This document shows positions 8,239-16,438 of a DNA stretch of 64,000 nt, piece by piece. Numbering within the stretch: position 1 is the first letter of the stretch; each line of letters starts with the position of its first letter. The notes under the pieces are model-generated. The model was not told the origin of the DNA. It ran no database searches and saw nothing but the letters and a program-made list of their open reading frames with translations. Both the position numbers and the translations under genes were made by a program. This DNA comes from ZC4RG30 sp963812195 (GTDB taxonomy: Bacteria > Pseudomonadota > Gammaproteobacteria > Steroidobacterales > Steroidobacteraceae): contig CAWEUI010000003.1 of NCBI GenBank assembly GCA_963812195.1, positions 1 to 64,000 on the forward strand. The letters run 5' to 3'.

Positions 8239-9231
8239 ATGGGGCTGGGCGAGTTCGGGCTGATCGAGCGCTACTTCAGGCAACCGGCGGCGGCGGGCGC
8301 GCGGCGGCGCGGCGACGTGGTGCAGGGCATTGGCGATGACGCGGCGCTGCTGCAGGTTCCGCAAGGCATGCAACTGGTCGCCGCCCTGGATACGCTGGTG
8401 GAAGGTCGGCACTTTCCGCGCGGCGATTCGCCGCACTCCATCGGCTATCGTGCACTGGCGGTGAATCTGTCGGACCTCGCGGCGATGGGCGCCGAGCCGG
8501 CCTGGTTCCTGCTCGCATTGACCATGCCTTCGGCACAGGAGTCCTTTCTCGAGCCGTTCGCGCGCGGCATGCTGGAGCTGGCGGCCGAGCACGACATGGC
8601 GCTGGTCGGCGGCGATACCACGGCCGGCCCGCTCGCGGTATCGGTGCAGGCATTGGGACTGCTCGCCGCGGGAGCCGGCCTGCGCCGCAGCGGTGGCCGG
8701 CCGGGCGACCTGCTGTACGTCAGCGGCATGCCCGGCGAGGCGGCGGCCGGACTGCAGCTGGCGATGGGCCAGGCGTCGGTGGGTATTCCCGACGAGGCTC
8801 ATCGCGCCAGGCTGACTGATCGCTTCCACTATCCTGCCCCGCGCGTAGCGCTGGGCAGGGCGTTGCGCGCGGCAGCCTCGGCATGCATCGATGTCTCCGA
8901 CGGTCTTGCCGCGGATGCCGGCAAGCTTGCCGCGGCCAGCGGCTGCGCGGTGCGGATCGAAGTGGGGCGCCTGCCGTTGTCCGCGGCCTTGCTCGCGCAT
9001 GCCGGGGAGGCCGGCGCCACGCGCCTTGCATTGAGTGGCGGCGACGATTACGAATTATGTTTCACCGTTGCACCGGAGCGCGCCCGCGAACTCGAGGCAT
9101 TGCTGGCTAATGTCAAATGCAACGTCACCTGCATCGGTTGTCTGGAGTCAGGCGCGGGCATTATGTTGTCAGGCGGCAGCGATGCAACGACTAAGGGACT
9201 CACTGAGTTCGATCACTTTCGTGTCGATTGA
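8239..9231 (+). CDS. thiL: Thiamine-monophosphate kinase ThiL
   Basis: Phosphorylates thiamine monophosphate to the cofactor thiamine diphosphate, using ATP and Mg2+. It belongs to the PurM-like ATPase superfamily: FGLIERYF at the start, VQGIGDDAALL, DTLVEGRHF, YRALAVNLSDLAAMGAEP and LVGGDTTAGPLAVSVQALG at the metal/nucleotide site, then DVSDGLAADAGKLA and LALSGGDDYELCFTV. The length of 330 is normal. The usual downstream partner pgpA is absent; a protein kinase gene follows instead, after about 50-80 bp. ThiDP is the cofactor of Dxs, encoded 4 kb downstream. Confidence 0.96.
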   Translation: MGLGEFGLIERYFRQPAAAGARRRGDVVQGIGDDAALLQVPQGMQLVAALDTLVEGRHFPRGDSPHSIGYRALAVNLSDLAAMGAEPAWFLLALTMPSAQESFLEPFARGMLELAAEHDMALVGGDTTAGPLAVSVQALGLLAAGAGLRRSGGRPGDLLYVSGMPGEAAAGLQLAMGQASVGIPDEAHRARLTDRFHYPAPRVALGRALRAAASACIDVSDGLAADAGKLAAASGCAVRIEVGRLPLSAALLAHAGEAGATRLALSGGDDYELCFTVAPERARELEALLANVKCNVTCIGCLESGAGIMLSGGSDATTKGLTEFDHFRVD

Positions 9232-9315
9232 TATGCGACATAGGAGGCGCGTCACAGCGACCATGCGCTGCATGTCCCTATGCTTGGATGCCTCAAGGGA
9301 ATTCTCTCCTCTCGC

Positions 9316-10644
9316 ATGCCCAGCAATACCGCCTCCGCAACCAGCACCGCCAAGAAATCCAGTTCTGCGCCCGCGGTTCCGGAGCGTATCGGCAAGTACG
9401 CGATCATCCGTGAAGTAGGTGTGGGCAGCACCGGCACGGTGTATCTGTCGCACGACCCTTATTACAACCGTGACGTTGCGATCAAGGTCTATCACAACGA
9501 CTCCACCGACGAAGACAAGGCCCGTACCGCGCGCAAGATGTTCCTGTCCGAAGCGCAGATGGTGGGCATGCTGCAGCATCCGCAGCTGATGCCGATCTAC
9601 GATGCGGGTGAAGAAGACGGCCACTGCTATGTAGTCACCGAATACGTGCACCGTGGACGCACGCTGGCGGCTTTCTGCAAGGCCGATGACGCATTGCCGA
9701 TCGACGTGGTGGTCGAGATCATCTTCAAATGCGCCAAGGCGCTGCACTACGCGCACTCGCGCGGCGTCATTCATCGCGACATCAAGCCGTCGAATATCCT
9801 CTATACCCAGGAAGGCGACGTGCGCATCATTGATTTCGGCATCGCGCTGGTGGCCGATTCGGAAATGTCGCGCATCGAGGGCATCGCCGGCAGTCCGAGC
9901 TACATGTCTCCGGAACAGGTGCAGGGCAAGGAGCTGACCAATCGCTCCGACCTGTACTCGCTCGGCGCGGTGATGTACGAGCTGCTGACCGGTACGCGCC
10001 CGTTCCGCGGCGGGAACCTCGCCAAGCTGATGCATCAGATCGTGTACGCGACGCCGCCGCCCATTCACACATTGCGGCGCGAAGTACCGGAGGATCTGGA
10101 AGAGGTCGTCGCGATCGCGTTGCAGAAGGATCCCGACAAGCGTTTCAAGAGCGGCCTGGATTTCGCCGCCGCGCTGACTCGCGTTCACCAGAAGCTGCGC
10201 GCCCGGACCGGGGAGATGGAGCAGGTCGAGCAGCTGGCGCTGCTTCGCAAGCTGAAGTTCTTCCACGACTTCTCGCAGTCCGAAATCAGCGAGGTGCAGC
10301 GGGCCAGCACCTGGCAGAACTATGTGAGCGGCGAGGAGATCGTGCGCGAGGGCGACATGGAAGAGCGCTTCTACGTACTGGTGGCCGGCACCTGCGCGGT
10401 GGAGCGCAACGGCAAGGTCATTGGCCAGATCGGTACCGGCGACTGCTTTGGCGAGGCCAGCTACCTGCCCGGCGCGCGCCGCTCGGCGACGGTGCGGGCC
10501 CAGGGTAACGCCACGCTGCTGCGGGTCGGCGCCACGTTGCTGGAACAGGCATCGGCCAACTGCCAGCTGCGCTTCAATCGGGTGTTCCTGCGCTCGCTGA
10601 TCGAGCGCCTCCAGAATCCGGAAGCAGCGACAGCGCGCGGCTGA
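9316..10644 (+). CDS. Soluble Ser/Thr protein kinase with C-terminal cyclic-nucleotide-binding domain
   Basis: Hanks-type kinase domain (about residues 25-290) with the glycine loop GVGSTGTVYL, the lysine in DVAIKVY, the catalytic loop VIHRDIKPSNIL, DFG in IIDFGIAL, SPEQVQG and SDLYSLGAVMYELLTG: all catalytic residues are present. A CRP-like domain follows (about 305-435) with YVSGEEIVREGDMEERFYVLVAG and the phosphate-binding-cassette-like FGEASYLPGARRSATV. There is no transmembrane segment and no PASTA repeat, so it is cytosolic. A plausible reading is a kinase tuned by cAMP, c-di-GMP or another nucleotide; ligand and targets are unknown. The start is uncertain: ATG at 9316 is used here, and ATG at 9280 would add 12 residues; neither has a good Shine-Dalgarno. 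Confidence 0.9.
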   Translation: MPSNTASATSTAKKSSSAPAVPERIGKYAIIREVGVGSTGTVYLSHDPYYNRDVAIKVYHNDSTDEDKARTARKMFLSEAQMVGMLQHPQLMPIYDAGEEDGHCYVVTEYVHRGRTLAAFCKADDALPIDVVVEIIFKCAKALHYAHSRGVIHRDIKPSNILYTQEGDVRIIDFGIALVADSEMSRIEGIAGSPSYMSPEQVQGKELTNRSDLYSLGAVMYELLTGTRPFRGGNLAKLMHQIVYATPPPIHTLRREVPEDLEEVVAIALQKDPDKRFKSGLDFAAALTRVHQKLRARTGEMEQVEQLALLRKLKFFHDFSQSEISEVQRASTWQNYVSGEEIVREGDMEERFYVLVAGTCAVERNGKVIGQIGTGDCFGEASYLPGARRSATVRAQGNATLLRVGATLLEQASANCQLRFNRVFLRSLIERLQNPEAATARG

Positions 10645-10664
10645 TCGGCGAAGATGCGCGGGCC

Positions 10665-11504
10665 GTGTCCCGCCTGTCCGCCGCATTCCTTGCTCTGCTG
10701 TATGCCGCTGCCGCCGGTGCCGCGCCGGCGCCGCAGCGGATCGTCTCATTGAACCTGTGTACCGACCGGCTGCTGCTGGCGCTGGTGGCGCCCCGGCGCA
10801 TCGCCTCATTGACCTGGCTGGCGCGCAGCGAAGCCGATCCGCAGGAGCGCGCGGTCGCGGCGCGGTTGCCGCAGAATCACGGCAGTGCCGAGGAGGTGCT
10901 GGCTGCGCATCCGGATCTGGTGCTGGCCGGTCGCTACACCACTGCCACCACACGCTCGTTGCTCGAGCGGGTCGGCGTGCCCGTGATCGAGGTCGACGCG
11001 GCCCGGGACTGGGCCGGCATCCGGCGCGTCACCCGACAGGTCGCCGCGGCGGTGGGTGAACAGCGCCGTGGTGAGGCGCTGCTGGCGCACATGGATGCCG
11101 AGCTGGCGGCGATTGCGGCCCTGCCCGCCGTTGCTCCGGTCCGGGCCATCGGCTGGGACGGGGCCGCCGAGGATGTTCCGGGCGCCGATACCCTGTTCAA
11201 CACCATCCTGACCACTGCGGGCGGCATCAATATCGCCGCGCGGCCGTCCGGTCGCAGCGGATTCGACCTGGAGCAGGTGCTGCGTGCGAAGCCGCGCTTG
11301 CTGCTGCGTGGCACAAGCGCAAACCAGGAGGATTCGCTGCGCGGGGAACTGGCAGAGCACCCCGTGCTGCGTGCCGTGCCCGGCATGACGGTGGTGGACT
11401 ACCCGGAGGGTGCCTGGGCCTGCGCGGTGCCGGCAGCCGCCGACTACGCGCGCGATCTGGCGCGCACGCTGCGCGCCTTGCCGGCCGCGCCCGACGCACG
11501 ATGA
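10665..11504 (+). CDS. Periplasmic substrate-binding protein of a FecCD-type ABC importer (BtuF-like)
   Basis: Predicted cobalamin-, haem- or siderophore-binding protein. A signal peptide (about 1-20, hydrophobic LSAAFLALLYAAAAGAA) is followed by the class III binding-protein core PQRIVSLNLCTDRLLLAL, EEVLAAHPDLVLAGRY, GVPVIEVD and a C-terminal lobe with FDLEQVLRAKPRLLL. It starts with GTG at 10665, 20 bp after the kinase gene, and overlaps the permease start by 4 bp. No TonB receptor or cobalamin riboswitch is seen next to it. The substrate is therefore an inference from family resemblance; vitamin B12 is the first guess. Confidence 0.85.
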   Translation: MSRLSAAFLALLYAAAAGAAPAPQRIVSLNLCTDRLLLALVAPRRIASLTWLARSEADPQERAVAARLPQNHGSAEEVLAAHPDLVLAGRYTTATTRSLLERVGVPVIEVDAARDWAGIRRVTRQVAAAVGEQRRGEALLAHMDAELAAIAALPAVAPVRAIGWDGAAEDVPGADTLFNTILTTAGGINIAARPSGRSGFDLEQVLRAKPRLLLRGTSANQEDSLRGELAEHPVLRAVPGMTVVDYPEGAWACAVPAAADYARDLARTLRALPAAPDAR

Positions 11505-12478
11505 GGCGCACCGCACCGACATCCTGGCTGCTGCTGCTGCTGTTGTTGCTGGGGGTGTTCAGCCTGCTGCCGGGTCGCGCGGGCTGGATGCTGCCATGGC
11601 GACTCAGTGGTCTGGACGCGCAACTGGCGCGACTGATTCTGTGGGACCTGCGCGTGCCGCGGCTGGTGCTCGCGCTGCTGGTGGGCGGTGCGCTGGGTCT
11701 GGCCGGCGCGGTGCTGCAGGGGCTCACCCGCAATCCACTGGCCGAGCCGGGTCTGCTGGGCATTTCCTCCGGTGCGTCGCTGGGCGCAGTGGTGGCCATC
11801 TACTCCGGCCTGGGATCCGCCTTCGCGCTGGCAGTGCCCCTGCTTGGCCTGGCCGGTGCATTCCTGGCCACGATGCTGACGCTGATGGTTGGCGCCGGCG
11901 GCGGCATGCTGTCGCTGATCCTGGCCGGTGCGGCGGTGTCCGGAACGCTGCTGGCCGGCACTGCGCTGGTATTGAACCTCGCGCCCAACCCGTACGCGGC
12001 CTACGAGATTTCCCACTGGATGCTCGGGTCGCTGGCCGACCGCGGCTGGGATCAGGTCACCCTGGCGGCGCCGTTCGTGATCGTTGGCATGGCGATCCTG
12101 CTGGCCACCGGAGCGGCGCTGGACGCGCTGAGCCTGGGCGAGCAGCAGGCCGCCAGCCTGGGCGTGGACCTGAAAGTACTGCGCCGACGGGTGGTCGTCG
12201 GCACGGCGCTGGCCGTCGGTGCGGCCACCGCGGTGACCGGCACCATCGGGTTCGTCGGGTTGCTGGCGCCATACATGGTGCGTGGTGCGGTGGGCCATTC
12301 GCCGCGGCGCACGCTGCTGCCCGCGATGCTGATGGGCGCGCTGCTGTTGCTGGTCGCGGACCTGGTGGCGCGGCTGCTGCCACTGGCGCAGGAGTTGCAG
12401 CTCGGCGTGCTCACCGGGCTCATCGGCGCGCCCTTCTTCCTGTGGCTGGTGTGGCGCCTGCAGCGGGAGTCGCCGTGA
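11501..12478 (+). CDS. ABC importer permease, FecCD/BtuC family
   Basis: Polytopic inner-membrane permease of about 325 residues with the family hallmarks RVPRLVLALLVGGALGLAGAVLQGLTRNPLAEPGLLG (split here as RVPRLVLALLVGGALGLAG and LQGLTRNPLAEPGLLG), the coupling-helix motif around SLGEQQAASLGVD and the IGFVGLLAPYMVR segment. It dimerises and couples to the ATPase encoded immediately downstream, whose GTG start overlaps its stop codon. Together with the preceding binding protein this is a complete type II importer. Confidence 0.93.
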   Translation: MRRTAPTSWLLLLLLLLGVFSLLPGRAGWMLPWRLSGLDAQLARLILWDLRVPRLVLALLVGGALGLAGAVLQGLTRNPLAEPGLLGISSGASLGAVVAIYSGLGSAFALAVPLLGLAGAFLATMLTLMVGAGGGMLSLILAGAAVSGTLLAGTALVLNLAPNPYAAYEISHWMLGSLADRGWDQVTLAAPFVIVGMAILLATGAALDALSLGEQQAASLGVDLKVLRRRVVVGTALAVGAATAVTGTIGFVGLLAPYMVRGAVGHSPRRTLLPAMLMGALLLLVADLVARLLPLAQELQLGVLTGLIGAPFFLWLVWRLQRESP

Positions 12479-13224
12479 GCGCGCTGGTAGCGAAGGAGCT
12501 GACCCTGACCCGTGGCGGACGGCAGATCCTCAGCGGCGTGTCGCTGGCGGCCGGCAGTGGCGAATTCCTGGCGGTGATCGGACCCAATGGGGCCGGCAAG
12601 TCCACGTTGCTGGCGACGCTCGCGGGCCTGCTGCGCCCCGACGCCGGCGAGGTGCAACTCGATGGCGCGCCGCTGGCCGCGCTGGCACCGCGCGAGCTGG
12701 CACGCCATCGCGCGTACCTGCCGCAGAATGCGCGCTGCGAATGGCCGCTGAGCGTGGAGCGCATGGTGGCTCTGGGCCTGGCGCCATTCGGGCGCGAGGA
12801 CGCGCCGCGGGTCCAGGCGGTGCTGGTGGAGTGCGACCTGTGGTCGCGACGCGCCCAGGCGGTGACTACCCTGTCCGGGGGCGAGCTGGCGCGGGCCATG
12901 CTGGCGCGCGCGCTGGTGTCCGATCCGCAGGTGCTGATCGTGGATGAACCGCTGGCCGGACTGGATCCGCGCCATGCATGGGATGCGGCGCGGCGGCTGC
13001 GCGAGTTCGCCATCGAGCGCCGGCGCCTGGTCATCGCCTCGGTGCATGACCTGAACATTGCGTTGCGCCGGGCCACGCGGATCTGCGCGCTGCATGAGGG
13101 TCGTCTGCTGGCGGACGGTTCACCGCAGGTAGTGCTGGATCGGGCGCTGTTGAGTCAGGTGTTCGGCATGGTGGCCGAGGTGCGCGGCGATGGCGGTGCA
13201 CAGTGGGTGGACTTCGCGCCCTGA
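12475..13224 (+). CDS. ABC importer ATPase, FecE/BtuD family
   Basis: ATP-binding subunit powering the preceding permease. Walker A GPNGAGKST, Q-loop YLPQNARCEW, signature LSGGELAR, Walker B VLIVDEPLAGLD and switch His in SVHDLNIALRR are all present. The start is GTG at 12475, overlapping the permease TGA (GTGA), giving 249 residues. The last residues are followed by about 50 bp and the convergent dxs gene. Upstream, the reading frame stays open through the permease by chance only. Confidence 0.93.
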   Translation: MSALVAKELTLTRGGRQILSGVSLAAGSGEFLAVIGPNGAGKSTLLATLAGLLRPDAGEVQLDGAPLAALAPRELARHRAYLPQNARCEWPLSVERMVALGLAPFGREDAPRVQAVLVECDLWSRRAQAVTTLSGGELARAMLARALVSDPQVLIVDEPLAGLDPRHAWDAARRLREFAIERRRLVIASVHDLNIALRRATRICALHEGRLLADGSPQVVLDRALLSQVFGMVAEVRGDGGAQWVDFAP

Positions 13225-13273
13225 CGGGCTTGCGTTGACCACCTTGTGGCGGCAGCCGCGCGATGCGCGCGGG

Positions 13274-15181
13274 TCAGGCGCCAGGTCGCCCGCTCTCGGC
13301 TGCCTGTTGGCTGCTCAGCAGCCCATGCCACCATTCGGAAATGCGCTGGCGGATCGATGCCGCATCGAGCCCGGCCTGTGCCAGGCACTGCTCGCGCGAA
13401 CCATGTTCGATGAAGCGATCGGGAATGCCGATGTGCAGCACTGGCAGCTGCACGCCAGCCTCGGCCAGCAGCTCGCCGACAGCCGATCCGGCACCGCCGG
13501 CCACGACATTTTCCTCGATGGTGACCAGGGCGCGGGACTGCAACGCGAGCCGCAGCACGGCTTCCCGATCCAGCGGCTTCACGAAGCGCATGTCCAGCAC
13601 GGTCGCATCGTGCAGGTCCGCCGCCGCCAGCGCCGCCGGCAGCAGCGGCCCGAAATTCAGGATGGCCAGGCCCGAGCGACCTTCACGTCGCGTGAGTGCC
13701 TTGCCGACAGGCAGGGCCGTCATGGTCTTTTCCGGCTTCACGCCGGGGCCGGCGCCCCTGGGGTAACGCACCGCCGCGGGCCGGCCCAGCGTGGCAGCCG
13801 TATACAGCATCTGCCGGCACTCGTTCTCGTCGGACGGCGTCATCATCACGAGGTTCGGAATGCAGCGCAGGAAGCTGATGTCGAAACTGCCCTGATGGGT
13901 GGCGCCGTCGCCGCCCACCAGACCGGCACGATCCAGCGCGAATGTCACCGGCAGGTTCTGCAATGCCACATCGTGGATGAGCTGGTCGTAGCCGCGTTGC
14001 AGGAACGTGGAGTAGATGGCCACCACCGGCTTCATGCCCTCTGTGGCCACACCGGCCGCGAAGGTCACCGCATGCTGCTCGGCGATGGCCACGTCGAAGT
14101 AGCGTTCCGGAAAGCGTCTGGAAAACTCCACCAGGCCCGAACCCTCGCGCATCGCCGGCGTGATGCCGACGATCAGCGGGTCGGCCTCGGCCATGTCGCA
14201 CAGCCAGTCGCCGAATACGCGCGAGTAGGTGGGCAGGCTGGCCTTTTCCTTGTAGATGGTTCCGGTGACCGGGTCGAACGGGCCGGGCCCGTGCCAGGTG
14301 ATGGGGTCGGCTTCGGCCGGGGCGTAGCCCTTGCCCTTGCGCGTGACCACGTGCAGGAACTGCGGCCCGTTGAGTTTCCTGATGTTGGTGAGCGCGGCAA
14401 CCAGCGCCTTCAGGTCGTGTCCGTCGATGGGCCCGATGTAGTTGAAGCCCATTTCCTCGAACATGGTGCCGGGCAGCACCATGCCCTTCATGTGTTCCTC
14501 GGAACGGCGCGCCAGCTCGCGCATGGTCGGCAGCTGCGACAGCACCTTCTTGCCGCCCCGGCGCAGGGTCGAGTAGAAGCGGCCCGCCAGCACCCGGCCG
14601 AAATACTGCGACAGCGCGCCGACTCCCTCGGAGATGGACATCTCGTTGTCGTTGAGGATGACCAGCAGGTCCTCGTGCAGGCTGCCGGCATGGTTCAGCG
14701 CCTCGAAGGCCATGCCGCCGCTCATCGCGCCATCGCCGATCACGGCCACGGCGCGCCGGTCCTCGCCGCGGCGGGCGGCCGCCACGGCCATGCCCAGCGC
14801 GGCACTGACCGAGGTGGAGGAGTGCCCGGTGCCGAAGGTGTCGTACTGGCTCTCGGCCCGGTTGGGGAACGGCGCCAGCCCGTCGTGCTGCTTGATGGTG
14901 GCAAGCTGCTCGCGCCGGCCGGTCAGCACCTTGTGCGGATAGGCCTGGTGGCCCACGTCCCAGACAATGCGGTCGCGCGGTGTGTCGTACACGTAGTGCA
15001 GGGCAACCGTGAGCTCCACCGTGCCCAGTCCGGCCGCGAAGTGGCCGCCGCGCGTGGCCACGGTGCGGATCAGGAACTGGCGCAGCTCATCGGCGAGCTG
15101 CGGCAGATCCGCGGCCGGCAGGGCCCGCAGGTCGTCCGGCGAGCTGATGCGTTCGAGCAGGGGCGGGCCGTCAGCGCTCAT
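13274..15181 (-). CDS. dxs: 1-deoxy-D-xylulose-5-phosphate synthase Dxs
   Basis: ThDP-dependent first enzyme of the MEP isoprenoid pathway, condensing pyruvate and glyceraldehyde 3-phosphate. It has ELTVALHYVYDTPRDRIVWD and GHQAYPHKVLTGR at the N-terminus, the ThDP motif IGDGAMSGGMAFEALNHAG, and the pyrimidine-domain Glu in VAIAEQHAVTFAAG. The transketolase C-terminal domain ends near ISEWWHG. The ATG at 15181 gives 635 residues, close to the usual 620-640. It lies downstream of ispA in the same orientation with a 55-bp gap; dxs-ispA-xseB is a common proteobacterial cluster. Confidence 0.97.
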   Translation of the reverse strand: MSADGPPLLERISSPDDLRALPAADLPQLADELRQFLIRTVATRGGHFAAGLGTVELTVALHYVYDTPRDRIVWDVGHQAYPHKVLTGRREQLATIKQHDGLAPFPNRAESQYDTFGTGHSSTSVSAALGMAVAAARRGEDRRAVAVIGDGAMSGGMAFEALNHAGSLHEDLLVILNDNEMSISEGVGALSQYFGRVLAGRFYSTLRRGGKKVLSQLPTMRELARRSEEHMKGMVLPGTMFEEMGFNYIGPIDGHDLKALVAALTNIRKLNGPQFLHVVTRKGKGYAPAEADPITWHGPGPFDPVTGTIYKEKASLPTYSRVFGDWLCDMAEADPLIVGITPAMREGSGLVEFSRRFPERYFDVAIAEQHAVTFAAGVATEGMKPVVAIYSTFLQRGYDQLIHDVALQNLPVTFALDRAGLVGGDGATHQGSFDISFLRCIPNLVMMTPSDENECRQMLYTAATLGRPAAVRYPRGAGPGVKPEKTMTALPVGKALTRREGRSGLAILNFGPLLPAALAAADLHDATVLDMRFVKPLDREAVLRLALQSRALVTIEENVVAGGAGSAVGELLAEAGVQLPVLHIGIPDRFIEHGSREQCLAQAGLDAASIRQRISEWWHGLLSSQQAAESGRPGA

Positions 15182-15236
15182 GGGCGTGATTTTACACGGC
15201 CGGGTCCGGCTCTCCCGAGTGGAGATTGCGTGGAGT

Positions 15237-16136
15237 TCAGTGGTCGCGGCTGACGACGAAGTCCGCAAGCGCTGCCAGGTCGCTGGCGCGCCCGCCCAGG
15301 CCCGCCAGCGCTGCCACCGCCTTGTCGCGATGGGCCCGCGCCAGGCGTCCGGCCTGGTCCAGTCCGAACAGGCTCGGATAGGTCGGCTTGCCCCGCGCGG
15401 CATCGCTGCCGGCGGTCTTGCCCAGAGACAGCGTCTCGCCAGCCACATCCAGTACGTCGTCCTGGATCTGGAAGGCCAGCCCCAGTTCCGCGCCGAAGGT
15501 GCCCAGGGCAGCGTACTGCGCGCCGTCCACGATGCCCGCCGCGATCGCGCCGAGCAGCACGCTGGCCTGGATCAGGGCCCCGGTCTTGCGCCGGTGCATG
15601 GCCTCGATGTCGGCGGCAGACAGCGGGCGGCCCACTGCCTCCAGGTCGATGGCCTGGCCGCCGGCCATGCCGGCGGTGCCGATGCCCCGGGCCAGTACCT
15701 GCACCTGCTGCAGCCGCGCGGCGGGCGGCAGCGCGGGCCCGGTGCCGGCCAGCACGTCGAAGGCCAGCGCCTGCAGGGCATCGCCGGCCAGAACCGCCGT
15801 GCCTTCGTCGAATGCCTTGTGGCAGGTCGGGCGGCCGCGGCGCAGGTCATCGTCGTCCATGGCTGGCAGGTCGTCGTGGATCAGGCTGTAGGCGTGGATC
15901 AGTTCGACCGCCACGGCCGGGGGATCGAGCAGTGCGATCGGGGCGCCCAGCGCGGAACCGGCAGCGTAGACCAGCACGGGTCGCAGGCGCTTGCCACCAC
16001 CCAGGGTGCTGTAGCGCATGGCCTCCAGCAGGCGCGGCGTGCCCGGGTCGGGCAGCTGCAGATGGCGTGCGAGCTGGCTCTCCGCGCGCGCGCGCCAGCC
16101 GGCGACGCGCGCGTCCAGGCTCGTGGTTTCACTCAT
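15237..16136 (-). CDS. ispA: Farnesyl diphosphate synthase (geranyltranstransferase) IspA
   Basis: Short-chain trans-prenyltransferase that elongates DMAPP with IPP to farnesyl diphosphate. The first Asp-rich motif lies in HDDLPAMDDDDLRRGRPTCH, the second in FQIQDDVLDV, with GGKRLRPVLVY near the N-terminus. It encodes 299 residues. The ATG at 16136 overlaps the end of xseB by 8 bp, which supports this start over an upstream in-frame ATG at 16166. Confidence 0.96.
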   Translation of the reverse strand: MSETTSLDARVAGWRARAESQLARHLQLPDPGTPRLLEAMRYSTLGGGKRLRPVLVYAAGSALGAPIALLDPPAVAVELIHAYSLIHDDLPAMDDDDLRRGRPTCHKAFDEGTAVLAGDALQALAFDVLAGTGPALPPAARLQQVQVLARGIGTAGMAGGQAIDLEAVGRPLSAADIEAMHRRKTGALIQASVLLGAIAAGIVDGAQYAALGTFGAELGLAFQIQDDVLDVAGETLSLGKTAGSDAARGKPTYPSLFGLDQAGRLARAHRDKAVAALAGLGGRASDLAALADFVVSRDH

Positions 16137-16383
16137 CGCTGCCCTGGGACTGCGGATCGAACGCACTGGTGGCGCCGTCCTTCAACAGCACATCAACACG
16201 CTGTCGGGCCTCGGCCAGTGCGTCATGGCAGCGACGTGTCAACGCCACGCCCTGCTCGAACAATGCCAGCGATTCGGCCAGCGGCAACTCGCCACCCTCC
16301 AGCTTCGCGATCAGCGCTTCCAGTTCCTGCAGCGATTTCTCGAAGTCCGGCGCGGTTGCCGGTTCGCGGGTCTTGCGCGTCAT
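16129..16383 (-). CDS. xseB: Exodeoxyribonuclease VII small subunit XseB
   Basis: Small helical subunit that pairs with XseA to form exonuclease VII, which degrades single-stranded DNA into oligonucleotides. It has 84 residues with the family pattern FEKSLQELEALIAKLEGGE, LPLAESLALFEQGVALTRRC and a helical tail. It is the first gene of the xseB-ispA-dxs unit and is divergent from parE with 55 bp between start codons. Confidence 0.95.
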   Translation of the reverse strand: MTRKTREPATAPDFEKSLQELEALIAKLEGGELPLAESLALFEQGVALTRRCHDALAEARQRVDVLLKDGATSAFDPQSQGSDE

Positions 16384-16438
16384 GGCAGCGAAGTCTAGCG
16401 GATGGTCCGGCCGTTGCCATGTAGAATCGCCATCCGCA

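Noticed and set aside
10620..10664. Cobalamin riboswitch upstream of the FecCD-type importer
   Set aside because: Only 20 bp separate the kinase gene from the importer, leaving no room for one; no B12-box-like sequence was seen.
13190..15253. Long plus-strand frame (about 687 codons) opposite dxs
   Set aside because: Low-complexity Arg/His/Gln text antisense to a fully conserved dxs; no start signal.
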